Of a stretch of DNA of 64,000 nt, positions 42,298 through 50,435 are shown piece after piece. Position 1 is the first letter of the stretch. Each line of letters starts with the position of its first letter. The notes beneath the pieces were generated by a model. The model saw nothing but the letters and a program-made list of their open reading frames with translations. It had not been told where the DNA came from and ran no database searches. Source of the stretch: CAIVVT01 sp963757265. Lineage in GTDB: Bacteria; Acidobacteriota; Terriglobia; Bryobacterales; Bryobacteraceae. The stretch lies in NCBI GenBank assembly GCA_963757265.1, contig CAVWRA010000006.1, forward strand, positions 3,063,439 through 3,127,438, given 5' to 3'. Made by a program: the position numbers and the translations under genes.

Positions 42298-42333
42298 AAT
42301 TGGCTTTGTTCCGTAAAATTTGTTTTTCGCGCT
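42298..42333 (+). repeat. Dispersed 35-bp repeat, copy 2
   Basis: Same orientation as 17170-17204; shares aattggctttgtt, tttgttttt and gcgct with one single-base gap. Confidence 0.5.
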
Positions 42334-42431
42334 TTGCGCCGCCCGGGCCTCATCCCCTGCAACCCGCCCTCCAGCCGCGGATGCCGGACGTTCACCCTCT
42401 TGTTGGCGTGATGGGTGTTCAATAGAGGGGA

Positions 42432-43658
42432 GTGCCTTCCGAGCGTCCCACCGGCCCTCGAAATGACGTTGAAACAGCGGACCGCCTGAACGAGTTGGCC
42501 CGCCTGTTCCTGCGCCTCGGCAGCACCGCCTTCGGCGGACCGGCCGCCCACATCGCCATGATGCGCGGCGAGGTCGTATTGCGCCACGGTTGGGTCACCG
42601 AACCCGAGTTCGTGGATATGCTCGGCGCCGTCAATCTCATCCCCGGTCCGAGCTCGACCGAGATGGCGATTCTGATCGGCCACCGCCGCGCCGGCTGGCC
42701 GGGGCTGCTGGTCGCGGGCGCGTGCTTCATACTGCCGTCAACGCTGATCGTTGCCGCAGCCGCCTGGGCCTACGTGCGCTACGGCGCCCTGCCCCAGGCC
42801 GCCAGCCTGCTCGATGGCATGAAGCCTGCGGTCGTCGCCATTGTCGCCCAGGCGCTTTACGGCCTCGGCCGCAGCGTCCTGAAGACGCCCGCGATGGCCG
42901 TCGCCGCGGCCGCCGCCACGGCTCTGAGTCTGCTGGGAGTGGATGTGCTGGCCCTGCTGCTCGGCTGCGGTGCGCTGTTCGCTGTGTGGCGCGCCTGGGC
43001 TCTGCATCGCGCCGACGGGACGAGTGGCGTGCGCGGCCTCGCCGCGCTCGTACCAGCGGTGCTTGGCGGCGGGGTCAAGCCCGGCGCTGCGGCTCGAGCT
43101 TCGGCTGGTGTCGCGACCGCCGCCGGCGCCGTTGCCCTGCTGCCGCTGTTCCTAGTGTTTCTCAAGGCCGGGGCGGTGCTGTTCGGCAGCGGCTATGTCC
43201 TGCTGGCCTTTCTGCGGGCCGATCTTGTGCAACGTTTTCATTGGCTGACCGAGGCCCAGTTGCTCGACGCCATCGCCGTGGGTCAGGTCACGCCCGGCCC
43301 GGTCTCCACCACCGCGACGTTTATCGGATATGTGCTTGCCGGCGCTCCGGGCGCGGCCGTCGCGACTGCAGGAATCTTCCTGCCGGCCTTCGTTTTCGTG
43401 GCCTTTAGCGGCCTGTTGCTGCCGCGCTTGCGCCGTTCGCGCATCGCCGGCGCGTTTCTCGACGGCGTTAACGCCGCCTCACTGGGCCTCATGGCCGCGG
43501 TCACCGTGGAACTCGGGCGTGCGGCGCTCAGCGGCTGGTTCCCGCTGCTCATTGGCCTGGTGTGCGCCGTGTGCCTGTTCCGTTTCCGCCTGAACGCCGC
43601 CTGGCTGATCCTGGGCGGCGCGGCCGCCGGACTGCTCGCCCGCCTGGCCGGGTTGTGA
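42432..43658 (+). CDS. chrA: Chromate transporter ChrA, long (two-domain) form
   Basis: 408 aa, GTG start. Two homologous membrane halves, as in long-chain CHR proteins. The first half has STAFGGPAAHIAMMRGEVV and VNLIPGPSSTEMAILIG; the second has AGAVLFGSGYVLLAFLRADL and VGQVTPGPVSTTATFIGY. The repeated FGGP/FGSGY and PGP motifs are those implicated in chromate or sulfate passage. Start uncertain by a few codons: GAGGGGA overlaps the GTG very closely. Confidence 0.9.
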   Translation: MPSERPTGPRNDVETADRLNELARLFLRLGSTAFGGPAAHIAMMRGEVVLRHGWVTEPEFVDMLGAVNLIPGPSSTEMAILIGHRRAGWPGLLVAGACFILPSTLIVAAAAWAYVRYGALPQAASLLDGMKPAVVAIVAQALYGLGRSVLKTPAMAVAAAAATALSLLGVDVLALLLGCGALFAVWRAWALHRADGTSGVRGLAALVPAVLGGGVKPGAAARASAGVATAAGAVALLPLFLVFLKAGAVLFGSGYVLLAFLRADLVQRFHWLTEAQLLDAIAVGQVTPGPVSTTATFIGYVLAGAPGAAVATAGIFLPAFVFVAFSGLLLPRLRRSRIAGAFLDGVNAASLGLMAAVTVELGRAALSGWFPLLIGLVCAVCLFRFRLNAAWLILGGAAAGLLARLAGL

Positions 43659-43724
43659 AGAAGTCGTGTCTTACGATGAAATCGTGCGCGGCGCCCGCCG
43701 GGCGATTGCGGTAGCATCTCCGTA

Positions 43725-44588
43725 ATGCCCACCAGCAAGCTCGCGCGCCGCGCCTTCCTGCGCGCGGTGGCTGCCGCAGCCGCCACTCTGAGCGCCGAGG
43801 CCAGGACGGCCTTTCGCGCGCCGGTCGGCACCAACATATACAGCCTGCGCTACCTGGCGGAGAAAGACCTGCCCGCCACGCTGGCGCTGATCCGGGAACT
43901 CGGCTTTCGCGAGGTGGAAGTGGGCGAGCTGTATGGGCGCACTGCCGCCGAATTCCTGGGCCTGCTGCAAGCGGCCGGCCTGCGAGCTACTTCTTTCGGA
44001 GCGGCGTACGACGCTCTGGGCAAGGACGTGGACAACGTGGCCGCGCAGGCCCGGACGCTGGGCGCGGACTACGTTGTCTGCTCCACCATCCCGCACAGCG
44101 CCAAGCACCTGACGGCCCAGGATTGCCCGCCCGCGGCGGAGCATTTGAACCGCTGGGGCGAGCGTTTGGCCGCGGCCGGGCTGCATTTGTGCTACCACAC
44201 ACATGGGACAGAGTTCGACCCATCGCCCGACGGCACTATGTTCGACACTTTAGCCCGGTTGACCAACCCGAAGTTCATCAACTTCGAGATGGACATCTTC
44301 TGGATCGTTTACGGCTATCAGGATCCGGTCCGGCTGCTGCGTCGCTATCCGGGCCGCTTTCCGCTGATGCACATCAAGGACATCCGCAAAGGCACGCCGC
44401 TGGGCGGATCGCCGGCTGACGTGCGCGAGGAGGATAGCGTGCCCCTGGGGACCGGTCTGGTCAACGTCCGGGCCGCTTTGCTGGCGGCGCAGGACAGCGG
44501 CGTGAAGCACTACTTTCTGGAGGAAGAGGCGGTCAACGCGGTGCCGCAGATCCGGCAGAGCCTGCGTTATCTGGCGGGCCTGCGCTAA
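43725..44588 (+). CDS. Exported sugar phosphate isomerase/epimerase-like TIM barrel
   Basis: 287 aa. A Tat-like signal (SKLARRAFLRAVAAAAATLSA) starts the protein. The barrel carries REVEVGELYGR, CYHTHGTEFD, INFEMDIFWIVYGY and LMHIKDIRKG, matching the metal-site positions of the AP_endonuc_2 family. Such exported members are frequent in acidobacterial and planctomycete genomes; their substrates are mostly unassigned. It lies 66 bp after chrA on the same strand but has no obvious functional tie to it. Confidence 0.85.
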   Translation: MPTSKLARRAFLRAVAAAAATLSAEARTAFRAPVGTNIYSLRYLAEKDLPATLALIRELGFREVEVGELYGRTAAEFLGLLQAAGLRATSFGAAYDALGKDVDNVAAQARTLGADYVVCSTIPHSAKHLTAQDCPPAAEHLNRWGERLAAAGLHLCYHTHGTEFDPSPDGTMFDTLARLTNPKFINFEMDIFWIVYGYQDPVRLLRRYPGRFPLMHIKDIRKGTPLGGSPADVREEDSVPLGTGLVNVRAALLAAQDSGVKHYFLEEEAVNAVPQIRQSLRYLAGLR

Positions 44589-44625
44589 CCCGGCTTGGAT
44601 CGAATTGCCGAACGACGGGATCACC

Positions 44626-44970
44626 CTAACGCGGCTGGTCCAACTCAGCCAGGATGGCACGCATCGCCTTCTCCAGAGCAGGGAGATCTCGCGTAACGAC
44701 CAGCCAGACCGTCTCAAAGTCCACTTCAAAGTAGTCGTGCACCAGGACGCTGCGCAGGCCGGCTATCGATGGCCAATTGATCTCGGGGTGCCGCTGTTTG
44801 TGTGGTTCGCCGATGCGCTGCGTTCACTCGCACAGCACTTGCAGGTTGCGGACAATTGCATCCTGGAGCGTTCGCGAAGCGAAGACGGCGTCTCGCCCTG
44901 GTGCGGAATCCTCGGCGATTCTGCGTGCACACTCAATCACATGTTCGACATACGCGCGCTGCGATTTCAC
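44626..44970 (-). pseudogene. Broken HepT-like (DUF86) toxin gene
   Basis: From GTG 44970, which overlaps the antitoxin stop, the frame reads 48 sense codons, then TGA at 44826-44824 and 65 more sense codons to TAG. The two halves together form one HepT protein: the first part is helical (YVEHVIECARRIAE, LQDAIVRNLQVLCE) and continues after the stop with TQRIGEPH, INWPSIAGLRSVLVHDYFEV and VWLVVTRDLPALEKAM. The toxin's R-x4-H-x-Y motif is present as RSVLVHDY. HepT is an RNase toxin. The single nonsense change would silence it unless read through or a sequencing error. Confidence 0.8.
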
Positions 44971-45257
44971 AACGGCACGGCTTCCCGCAGAACCTCGTCG
45001 CGGATCAGAGGACTCAACGAGCGTCGAATCACCACCTGCACACGCCGACCCAGAAGATCCTCCAGGTCGGCGACCAAGCTCCCCGGAAACCAGGGCGTGG
45101 TATCGCCGGTCACGTCAACCAGCAGGTCCACATCACTCTGCGGCGTGTCTTCCCCGCGAGCCACAGAGCCGAAAACGAGCACATTGCCGGCGCCGTGGAG
45201 TGCGGCCACGCGCAAGATCTCGTCGCGATGCTCTCTGACCCGCTCACGCTCACCCAT
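44967..45257 (-). CDS. MntA-like nucleotidyltransferase antitoxin
   Basis: 96 aa. The minimal nucleotidyltransferase motif GSVARGEDTPQSDVDLLVD (residues about 29-47) has the GSxARGE and DxD needed for catalysis. In MntA-HepT systems this protein inactivates HepT by adding AMP to its active-site Tyr. It appears intact while its partner is broken (stop in the hepT frame). Its TGA overlaps the toxin GTG by 4 bp, the standard arrangement. The region is probably of mobile origin. Confidence 0.88.
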   Translation of the reverse strand: MGERERVREHRDEILRVAALHGAGNVLVFGSVARGEDTPQSDVDLLVDVTGDTTPWFPGSLVADLEDLLGRRVQVVIRRSLSPLIRDEVLREAVPL

Positions 45258-45405
45258 GTGTCCATTATCGTATCGTCAGGCCAGTGGCGTGTGGAAGGCC
45301 CAGCGATGCCTGGTCTCCCGCTCCCCGGCATGGAGGTCGGACCGCGCTTCACGCCTCGATAGCCGCCTCCGTCCGGCATCGAACAGTCGGCCTTCCGCGC
45401 CGCGG

Positions 45406-47049
45406 TCAGCGCACCACAGGCTGGGCCTTGTGCAGGCGGACTCCGGCCCGGAGGTCGGGCGCGAAATGGAGTTCGAGGATGCCGGAACGGTCGGTGCGGC
45501 CGTCATCCATCTCCTCGCCGTCAACCTCGACGTCGTAGAGCGTGGAGGGCGCGAGACCAACGACGAACGCCACCTGTTCCACGGCCCTGGAATCCTCGTC
45601 CGGCTTGTTCCACCAACCGGTTTGAAAACGCACGTTCCCTGCGCCGAAAAAGATGCGGACCGGGCCGAGATCAACCGGGGGATGGCTGGCCCGGGCTGCG
45701 ACGGCGTAGCGCTTGCCGTCCTGGAAGAGCTGCGTTTCACCATCCCACGAGCCGAACCAGGTGGCGTCGTCGTCCCAACTGGAGCGGGTGAAGAGGCGTC
45801 CGGCGCCATGGTAGAGGTCGGGCATGTAGGAGTAGCTCAGGCCCGGCAGGTAGGGATTAGCCCACAGGAATTCATAGGGCGCGCCCAGCGGGCTGCGCAT
45901 CAGGTACCGGTCCTGAATCAGCCAACCCTGCAGAAATGAGCTGGCCTGGGCATTGGGGTCGGCGGCGACCAAAGCCAGCTCAGCGGCCCGGGAGAAGACA
46001 CTCTGGTCGAGGTCGGGGTCGCCGGAGCCTTTGTAGGCCGGGATGCGGTAGTCGTTTTCCGGGGCCGGCCAGGGGGCAGGGTAGTAGGCCAGCATCAAGC
46101 GTGGCGGGAGTTCGTTGAACCACTCGACGGCGTCGGTGCGCAGATCAACGTCCAGGTTGTCGCGCAGGACGTGGACGATCTCAACCAGCGCCAGGAGGGC
46201 GGCACGGTCGGAGAAGGGGTCCTCGCCGGAGCGCAAGCGCGGGACGGTCTGGCGGCGCCACCAGTCCTCGACCGCGTAGCGCAACAGGGCGGCGGAGACG
46301 TTGGGGGCGGAATCGGCGGCGGCCAGCGCCGCGAAAACCGCGCCGCGCAGCGTGACGACGTCGCGCGGACGCGCGGCCAACGACGGGTGCAGACGCGCGC
46401 TGAGCGCGGCCTGGGCGGCGGCGCCGAGTTGCGGCGCGCACCAGTCGGCGACGAGGGCCATTTGCCACAACTCGGCAGGGCGCTTCGGATCGGCAGTCTT
46501 CAAAGCCCAATCGGCGGCCGCGCGGCAGGCCGGCGCATCCGTGGCGACGATGCCATAGAGCGCCAGGGCGAAGCCGGGCTCTGGGCTTCGGGCGTGGCCT
46601 TGCATCAGAGCCGAGAATTGCTCCCAGCGGAGGGACTGGCGCTCGCGCTCGCGCCGCAGGCGGTGCAGCCGCGGAGCGGTCAGCAGGAGGCGGGGCGGTT
46701 GGCTGTACACCTTGAAGTCGATCGGCTCGGAGGATAAGGCGGGCGGCGGGGTTTGCGCAAGGGCCACAGCGGAGAGCAGCGCGCCGAGCAGGGCCAATTG
46801 TCCAAAACGTGTTCCATTGACACACAGGCTGTGGACAGATGGCTCGGACGAGCGAATTTCAATCTGTTTACATGATGAAAACAAAGGATTTAAATTTTTG
46901 GCACAGTTGGCCCAGATTTTGCTAGACTGACAGGCGAATTGATGTAGTCTCTCAAGACCTGCCCTCTGCTGGAACAGGTGGGCGGTTGGGACGGATGGCA
47001 GCCTAACAACGTCGTGCTTGCGGGAGCCGGTGTTCAAGTTCTTGTCCAT
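45406..47049 (-). CDS. Secreted heparinase-like protein, start uncertain
   Basis: 547 aa from the only upstream ATG (47049), but the first about 75 residues are not protein-like and precede an evident signal peptide (GQLALLGALLSAVALAQTPP), so a non-ATG start near 46830 is likely. The mature part has an alpha/alpha-toroid look (repeated helices, residues about 120-330) and a C-terminal beta region (TWFGSWDGETQLFQDGKRYA, FFGAGNVRFQTGWWNKPDED), as in heparinase II/III-type polysaccharide lyases, but the lyase His/Tyr residues could not be fixed. Transcribed away from the antitoxin gene with about 150 bp between. Confidence 0.55.
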   Translation of the reverse strand: MDKNLNTGSRKHDVVRLPSVPTAHLFQQRAGLERLHQFACQSSKIWANCAKNLNPLFSSCKQIEIRSSEPSVHSLCVNGTRFGQLALLGALLSAVALAQTPPPALSSEPIDFKVYSQPPRLLLTAPRLHRLRRERERQSLRWEQFSALMQGHARSPEPGFALALYGIVATDAPACRAAADWALKTADPKRPAELWQMALVADWCAPQLGAAAQAALSARLHPSLAARPRDVVTLRGAVFAALAAADSAPNVSAALLRYAVEDWWRRQTVPRLRSGEDPFSDRAALLALVEIVHVLRDNLDVDLRTDAVEWFNELPPRLMLAYYPAPWPAPENDYRIPAYKGSGDPDLDQSVFSRAAELALVAADPNAQASSFLQGWLIQDRYLMRSPLGAPYEFLWANPYLPGLSYSYMPDLYHGAGRLFTRSSWDDDATWFGSWDGETQLFQDGKRYAVAARASHPPVDLGPVRIFFGAGNVRFQTGWWNKPDEDSRAVEQVAFVVGLAPSTLYDVEVDGEEMDDGRTDRSGILELHFAPDLRAGVRLHKAQPVVR

Positions 47050-47191
47050 TCGTCTTAACCCTTACATGCTTCGGCAGAGGGGATTTTTTTAGGTCCCCCC
47101 GATTCCGGCACCCAGACCCCACGATACAAGACCAGATGGCTTCGCACCGGCGGTCAGCCAGCGCGCAGGGATGTCCGGACGGAGCGCGGTT

Positions 47192-47485
47192 TCAATAACA
47201 CAGCGTGCCGCTGCGGGGTTCTTCCTGCTCGTTGGGCAGATAGATGGTCTTGCACTTTTCGCAGCGATACAGCTCGGCGTCGGAGCCGTACATTTTGCGC
47301 AGCTCTTCGCCATAGAAATACCAGCGCTTGAGATGGCCCGCGCAGAGCTTGCCCTTGGCGTCCTTCAGGCTGCAGGCGCGCATGCGCGGAGCACGCCGGC
47401 GGATCCTGGTGCCGTCGCTCAACTGGCCGATGTCGACGGCCTGGGGGATCTCGCGGGTCGCCGCCGCGTATTTTGGATTCGCCAT
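47192..47485 (-). CDS. Small protein with a C-terminal zinc ribbon
   Basis: 97 aa. The C-terminal half carries ELYRCEKCKTIYLPNEQ, a CxxC knuckle, with further cysteines at CSLKDAKGKLC earlier, giving a possible four-Cys site. No named family. It lies 90 bp after the GyrI-like gene on the same strand. Likely a small cytoplasmic metal-binding protein; the role is unknown. Confidence 0.65.
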   Translation of the reverse strand: MANPKYAAATREIPQAVDIGQLSDGTRIRRRAPRMRACSLKDAKGKLCAGHLKRWYFYGEELRKMYGSDAELYRCEKCKTIYLPNEQEEPRSGTLCY

Positions 47486-47574
47486 GGATTTGCGCTCAAA
47501 CGTATTGTTTCACAGGGCCGCGCCGCGAATCCATGCGGACGCGGCCACGCGCCGGTGACGATGCAGCGTGTGGG

Positions 47575-48198
47575 TCAGGCTCTCTTCGCTTTGCGGACCG
47601 GGATGCGCAGGATCGTGCGCAGCTTCTCGGGGGCGACGCGGCGCGGATCGGAGAGATAGATCTCGTGGTGAGGATTGGCGAACTCGAAGCCCTCGCTCAG
47701 GGCGCAGGCGCGCATCTTCTCGATGGTCTCGGGCTCACGGTCATAGGGCCCGACGTGGAGCATCTGCACGCAGCGGCCCTCGCGTAGAGTCTTGAGCGCG
47801 AGTTGGTCGGAGTGCGGGACCTGCTTGGCGGCGAGCTTGGCACGGGCGGCCTTCAGCAGCGCGGCATCGACGAAGTCGGGCACGCGGATGATCAGATCCC
47901 AGTGGCATTGGTCCAGGGACAAGGCCGTGAAGCCCGCGCCGCCTTCAGCGGTCCAATAAATGCCTTCGAGCTTGCAGACGGCGTAGTCGCGGCCGGCGAA
48001 TTTGGACTCGAATTTCGTCGTGAACGCGGCGGCATAGAGGGCGCCGACTTTGGCCTGGAATTCCTCGCCGCCGGGGCGGCCCGTACCGGCGATGCACAAG
48101 TATTTGGCCGGTTGAATATCGAGGAGAACGGGTTTGCGGGGCGTGACGTATTCAGCTTTGTGGAGCTTGTAGAGATCGATCTTTTCGGCGGCGGGCAT
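47575..48198 (-). CDS. GyrI-like small-molecule-binding domain protein
   Basis: 207 aa. The layout of GyrI-like/SOUL-type ligand-binding proteins: AKYLCIAGTGRPGGEEFQAK near residues 32-52, YAVCKLEGIYWTAEGG, WDLIIRVPDFVD, then QMLHVGPYDREPETIEKM and HHEIYLSDPRRVAPEKLRTI at the C-terminus, which form the ligand cleft in the family. Stand-alone forms are thought to hydrolyse or bind xenobiotic cyclopropyl or aromatic compounds. No regulator domain is attached. Confidence 0.82.
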   Translation of the reverse strand: MPAAEKIDLYKLHKAEYVTPRKPVLLDIQPAKYLCIAGTGRPGGEEFQAKVGALYAAAFTTKFESKFAGRDYAVCKLEGIYWTAEGGAGFTALSLDQCHWDLIIRVPDFVDAALLKAARAKLAAKQVPHSDQLALKTLREGRCVQMLHVGPYDREPETIEKMRACALSEGFEFANPHHEIYLSDPRRVAPEKLRTILRIPVRKAKRA

Positions 48199-48331
48199 GA
48201 TCCCAATTTACGGCGAAATCGAGGCGGGGGCGCGGCGAATTCAATCGAATTCCTCGGGGCGGGGTGGGATGCTCCGCTTTTCGTCCCGCAGGGCGGATAG
48301 AATCGAGGACAGACCTTCCTGTAGTGACGAA

Positions 48332-48403
48332 ATGACCCCTGGCGAGTTTATCCAGAAGTGGCGTGAATCAGAGCTCACGGAACGAGCCGCAGCGGGGCGC
48401 TGA
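48332..48403 (+). pseudogene. N-terminal remnant of an MmeI-like DNA methyltransferase
   Basis: The 23 codons MTPGEFIQKWRESELTERAA plus AGR match the conserved N-terminus of large type II DNA methyltransferases of the class I SAM-dependent kind (consensus MTPxEFIxKWRxSELxERxA). After that the frame stops at 48401-48403 and the usual continuation (QEHF-D-LC) is absent. It may be the remains of a lost restriction-modification gene. The identification rests on memory of the family's start only. Confidence 0.5.
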
Positions 48404-48846
48404 TCACGGCGCGGATGCGCGGTAGAGAGTGCGGACAAGACGCGCGACCGCTCCATCGGGCCACGGCGGATGCACGACAAGAGAGTGGAGACCCGAGGCG
48501 CGGTGCATCGAGCTCCGGAGGAGCGACAGACAATAGCCCACGGCGCAAGCCGTGGGGAAAAGGCCCAATTCAGTGAAGCCCCGGGGAGGGGCGAAAGACG
48601 CTCTTACGCCCCGTTCCGGGGCTGCCATGCATTCTGACGGGATTCCCAGGGCTTGCGCCCTGGACTTTTTTCTTACGCCCCCTCGGGGCTGAACACGCGG
48701 CCTGGTGCATCTGTATGCTCAAATTCCCGCGCATCCCCCAGATGACCCGATTTCGTCCACTTCTGTGCCGTACGCCCGTTCACGGCTCCAAGATCAATTC
48801 GGACGTCTGCGTGTGATAAACTGAGCGTTAGCTTTCCGCGCCATCG
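48404..48846 (+). other. Repeat-rich gap before recO
   Basis: No gene. Four hairpins fill the middle (separate entry). The last 100 bp before recO are AT-richer and probably hold its promoter. Confidence 0.5.
48536..48680 (+). repeat. Cluster of four small GC-rich hairpins
   Basis: Stems: cccacggc/gccgtggg with GCAA loop (48536-48555); gccccg/cggggc (48608-48622); ccagggc/gccctgg with TTGC loop (48646-48663), followed by acttttttc, so it could terminate plus-strand transcription; and gcccc/ggggc near 48667-48679. Such strings of short palindromes are typical of interspersed repeats in acidobacteria and planctomycetes. Confidence 0.65.
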
Positions 48847-49488
48847 ATGCCGGTCCGGGTCAGTGAGGCGTTCGTCCTCCGAACCTACCCCTTTCAGGAA
48901 GGGGACCTGATTGTCAGCTTTTTCACGCGCGATCAGGGCAGGCTGCGCGGGGTCGCGAAGCGGGCCAAGCGGCTGAAGAGTGTTTTCGGCAGCACGCTCG
49001 AGCGGCTCTCGCAGGTTCGCGTCTCCTACTACCAGAAGGAGTCCGCGGAGTTGGTGAGGGTGGACAACTGTGAGCTGATGCAGACGCAGTTTGGAGTGCT
49101 GAATTCCTGGGAAGCGAGCGTGGCGCTTGACTATATCGCGGAGGTATCCGAACAGTTGCTGCCGCCGAACGAGCCGAATGACCGGTTTTACCGGCTAGTG
49201 GCCGCCGTTCTGGCCGATTTGCGGGCCAATCCCGCGACGGGGGTATGGCGGACGGTCACCTATTTCACATTCTGGGCCGTGCGGCTTTCCGGATTCATGC
49301 CGGAGTTGAAGGTCAGCCCGCGCTCGCGCGAATTAGCGCGCGTGATGGCCGCGGCGCCGGTGGGCGAGATGACGCCGATCGAGTGGACCAAGGAGACGGG
49401 CGCGGACCTGCGGCGGCAGTTGTGCCGCGAGATCGAGATGCACCTGGAGCGCAGACTGGCCACGCCGGCGCTATTGGAGAGCCTGTAG
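48847..49488 (+). CDS. recO: DNA repair protein RecO
   Basis: 213 aa. The OB-fold N-terminus is clear: SEAFVLRTYPFQEGDLIVSF followed by TRDQGRLRGVAKRAKRLKS and a strand-rich segment (LERLSQVRVSYYQKE). RecO promotes loading of RecA with RecR and mediates annealing during recombination repair. Somewhat shorter than the E. coli protein (about 240 aa); the C-terminal Cys cluster seen in some RecO proteins is absent. First gene of the plus-strand run recO-glyQ-glyS-ppdK; only 26 bp separate it from glyQ. Confidence 0.92.
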   Translation: MPVRVSEAFVLRTYPFQEGDLIVSFFTRDQGRLRGVAKRAKRLKSVFGSTLERLSQVRVSYYQKESAELVRVDNCELMQTQFGVLNSWEASVALDYIAEVSEQLLPPNEPNDRFYRLVAAVLADLRANPATGVWRTVTYFTFWAVRLSGFMPELKVSPRSRELARVMAAAPVGEMTPIEWTKETGADLRRQLCREIEMHLERRLATPALLESL

Positions 49489-49514
49489 AGAGTCCGCCCC
49501 GCGCGAGAAACCGA

Positions 49515-50432
49515 ATGGACACCTTCCAGCAGACCATCCTCAAGCTGAAACAGTTCTGGGCCAAACAGGCTCTCGTAATTCAGGAGCCGTACGACGTGGA
49601 GGTCGGCGCGGGCACGATGTGCCCGGAGACGTTCCTGCGCGTGCTGGGGCCTAAGCCTTACAAGGTGGCGTATGTGCAGCCGAGCCGGCGGCCGGCCGAC
49701 GGCCGCTATGGAGAAAATCCGAACCGGCTGTATAAGCATTCGCAGTTGCAGGTGATTCTGAAGCCGGCGCCGGCGAACGTGATGGAGCTGTATCTGAAGT
49801 CGCTGGAGGCGGTGGGGATCCGGCTGGATCAGCACGACCTGAAGTTCGAGGAGGACAACTGGGAGTCGCCGACGCTGGGGGCGTGGGGCATCGGGTGGCA
49901 GGTGATGCTGGACGGCATCGAGGTCACGCAGTTCACGTATTTCCAACAGTGCGGCGGGGTGGACCTGGAGCTGGTGCCGGCGGAACTGACTTACGGGCTG
50001 GAGCGGCTGGTGGCGTTTCTGCAGGACCGCAAGAGCGTCTACGAAATCGAGTGGGTGGCGGGGACGAGCTACGGCGACGTGCGGTTCCAGGAGGAGCAGC
50101 AGTTCTCGGTTTACAACTTCGAGAAAGCCGACGTAGCGATGCTGTGGAAGCTGCTGGAGCTGCACGAAGCCGAGGCGCAGCGCCTGATAGACGAATTCAG
50201 GACACTGCCGAAAGATCAGCAGCGGGACAAGGAACGGTATCCGCTGTTGGCGGCCTACGACCACGTGCTCAACTGCTCGCACACCTTCAATCTGCTGGAC
50301 GCGCGCGGGGCGATCAGCGTGACCGAGCGCGTCGGCGTCATCGGGCGGGTGCGCAAGTTGGCCGTGGGCGTGGCGACGGCCTGGATGGAGCAGCAGGCGC
50401 TGCTGAACGCGGTCGCACAGGAGGTGGCGTAG
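49515..50432 (+). CDS. glyQ: Glycyl-tRNA synthetase alpha subunit
   Basis: 305 aa from the ATG at 49515. Class II synthetase core: FQQTILKLKQFWAKQALVIQ, VQPSRRPADGRYGENPNRLY, GWQVMLDGIEVTQFTYFQQ and PAELTYGLERL are the family's fixed segments. With the beta subunit it charges tRNA-Gly as an alpha2beta2 enzyme. Stop is 3 bp before the beta-subunit start, so the two are made together. Confidence 0.97.
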   Translation: MDTFQQTILKLKQFWAKQALVIQEPYDVEVGAGTMCPETFLRVLGPKPYKVAYVQPSRRPADGRYGENPNRLYKHSQLQVILKPAPANVMELYLKSLEAVGIRLDQHDLKFEEDNWESPTLGAWGIGWQVMLDGIEVTQFTYFQQCGGVDLELVPAELTYGLERLVAFLQDRKSVYEIEWVAGTSYGDVRFQEEQQFSVYNFEKADVAMLWKLLELHEAEAQRLIDEFRTLPKDQQRDKERYPLLAAYDHVLNCSHTFNLLDARGAISVTERVGVIGRVRKLAVGVATAWMEQQALLNAVAQEVA

Positions 50433-50435
50433 GCC

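Larger units (their letters stand above)
41831..42431. other. 600-bp intergenic repeat region
   Basis: No gene. It holds copy 2 of the 49-bp repeat (41922-41970) and copy 2 of the 35-bp repeat (42298-42333). Near 41869-41900 the sequence gtagctcagg ... gttcaattc looks like a tRNA D-arm joined directly to a T-arm, with no anticodon arm. The region looks like accumulated relics rather than a functional locus. Confidence 0.5.
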
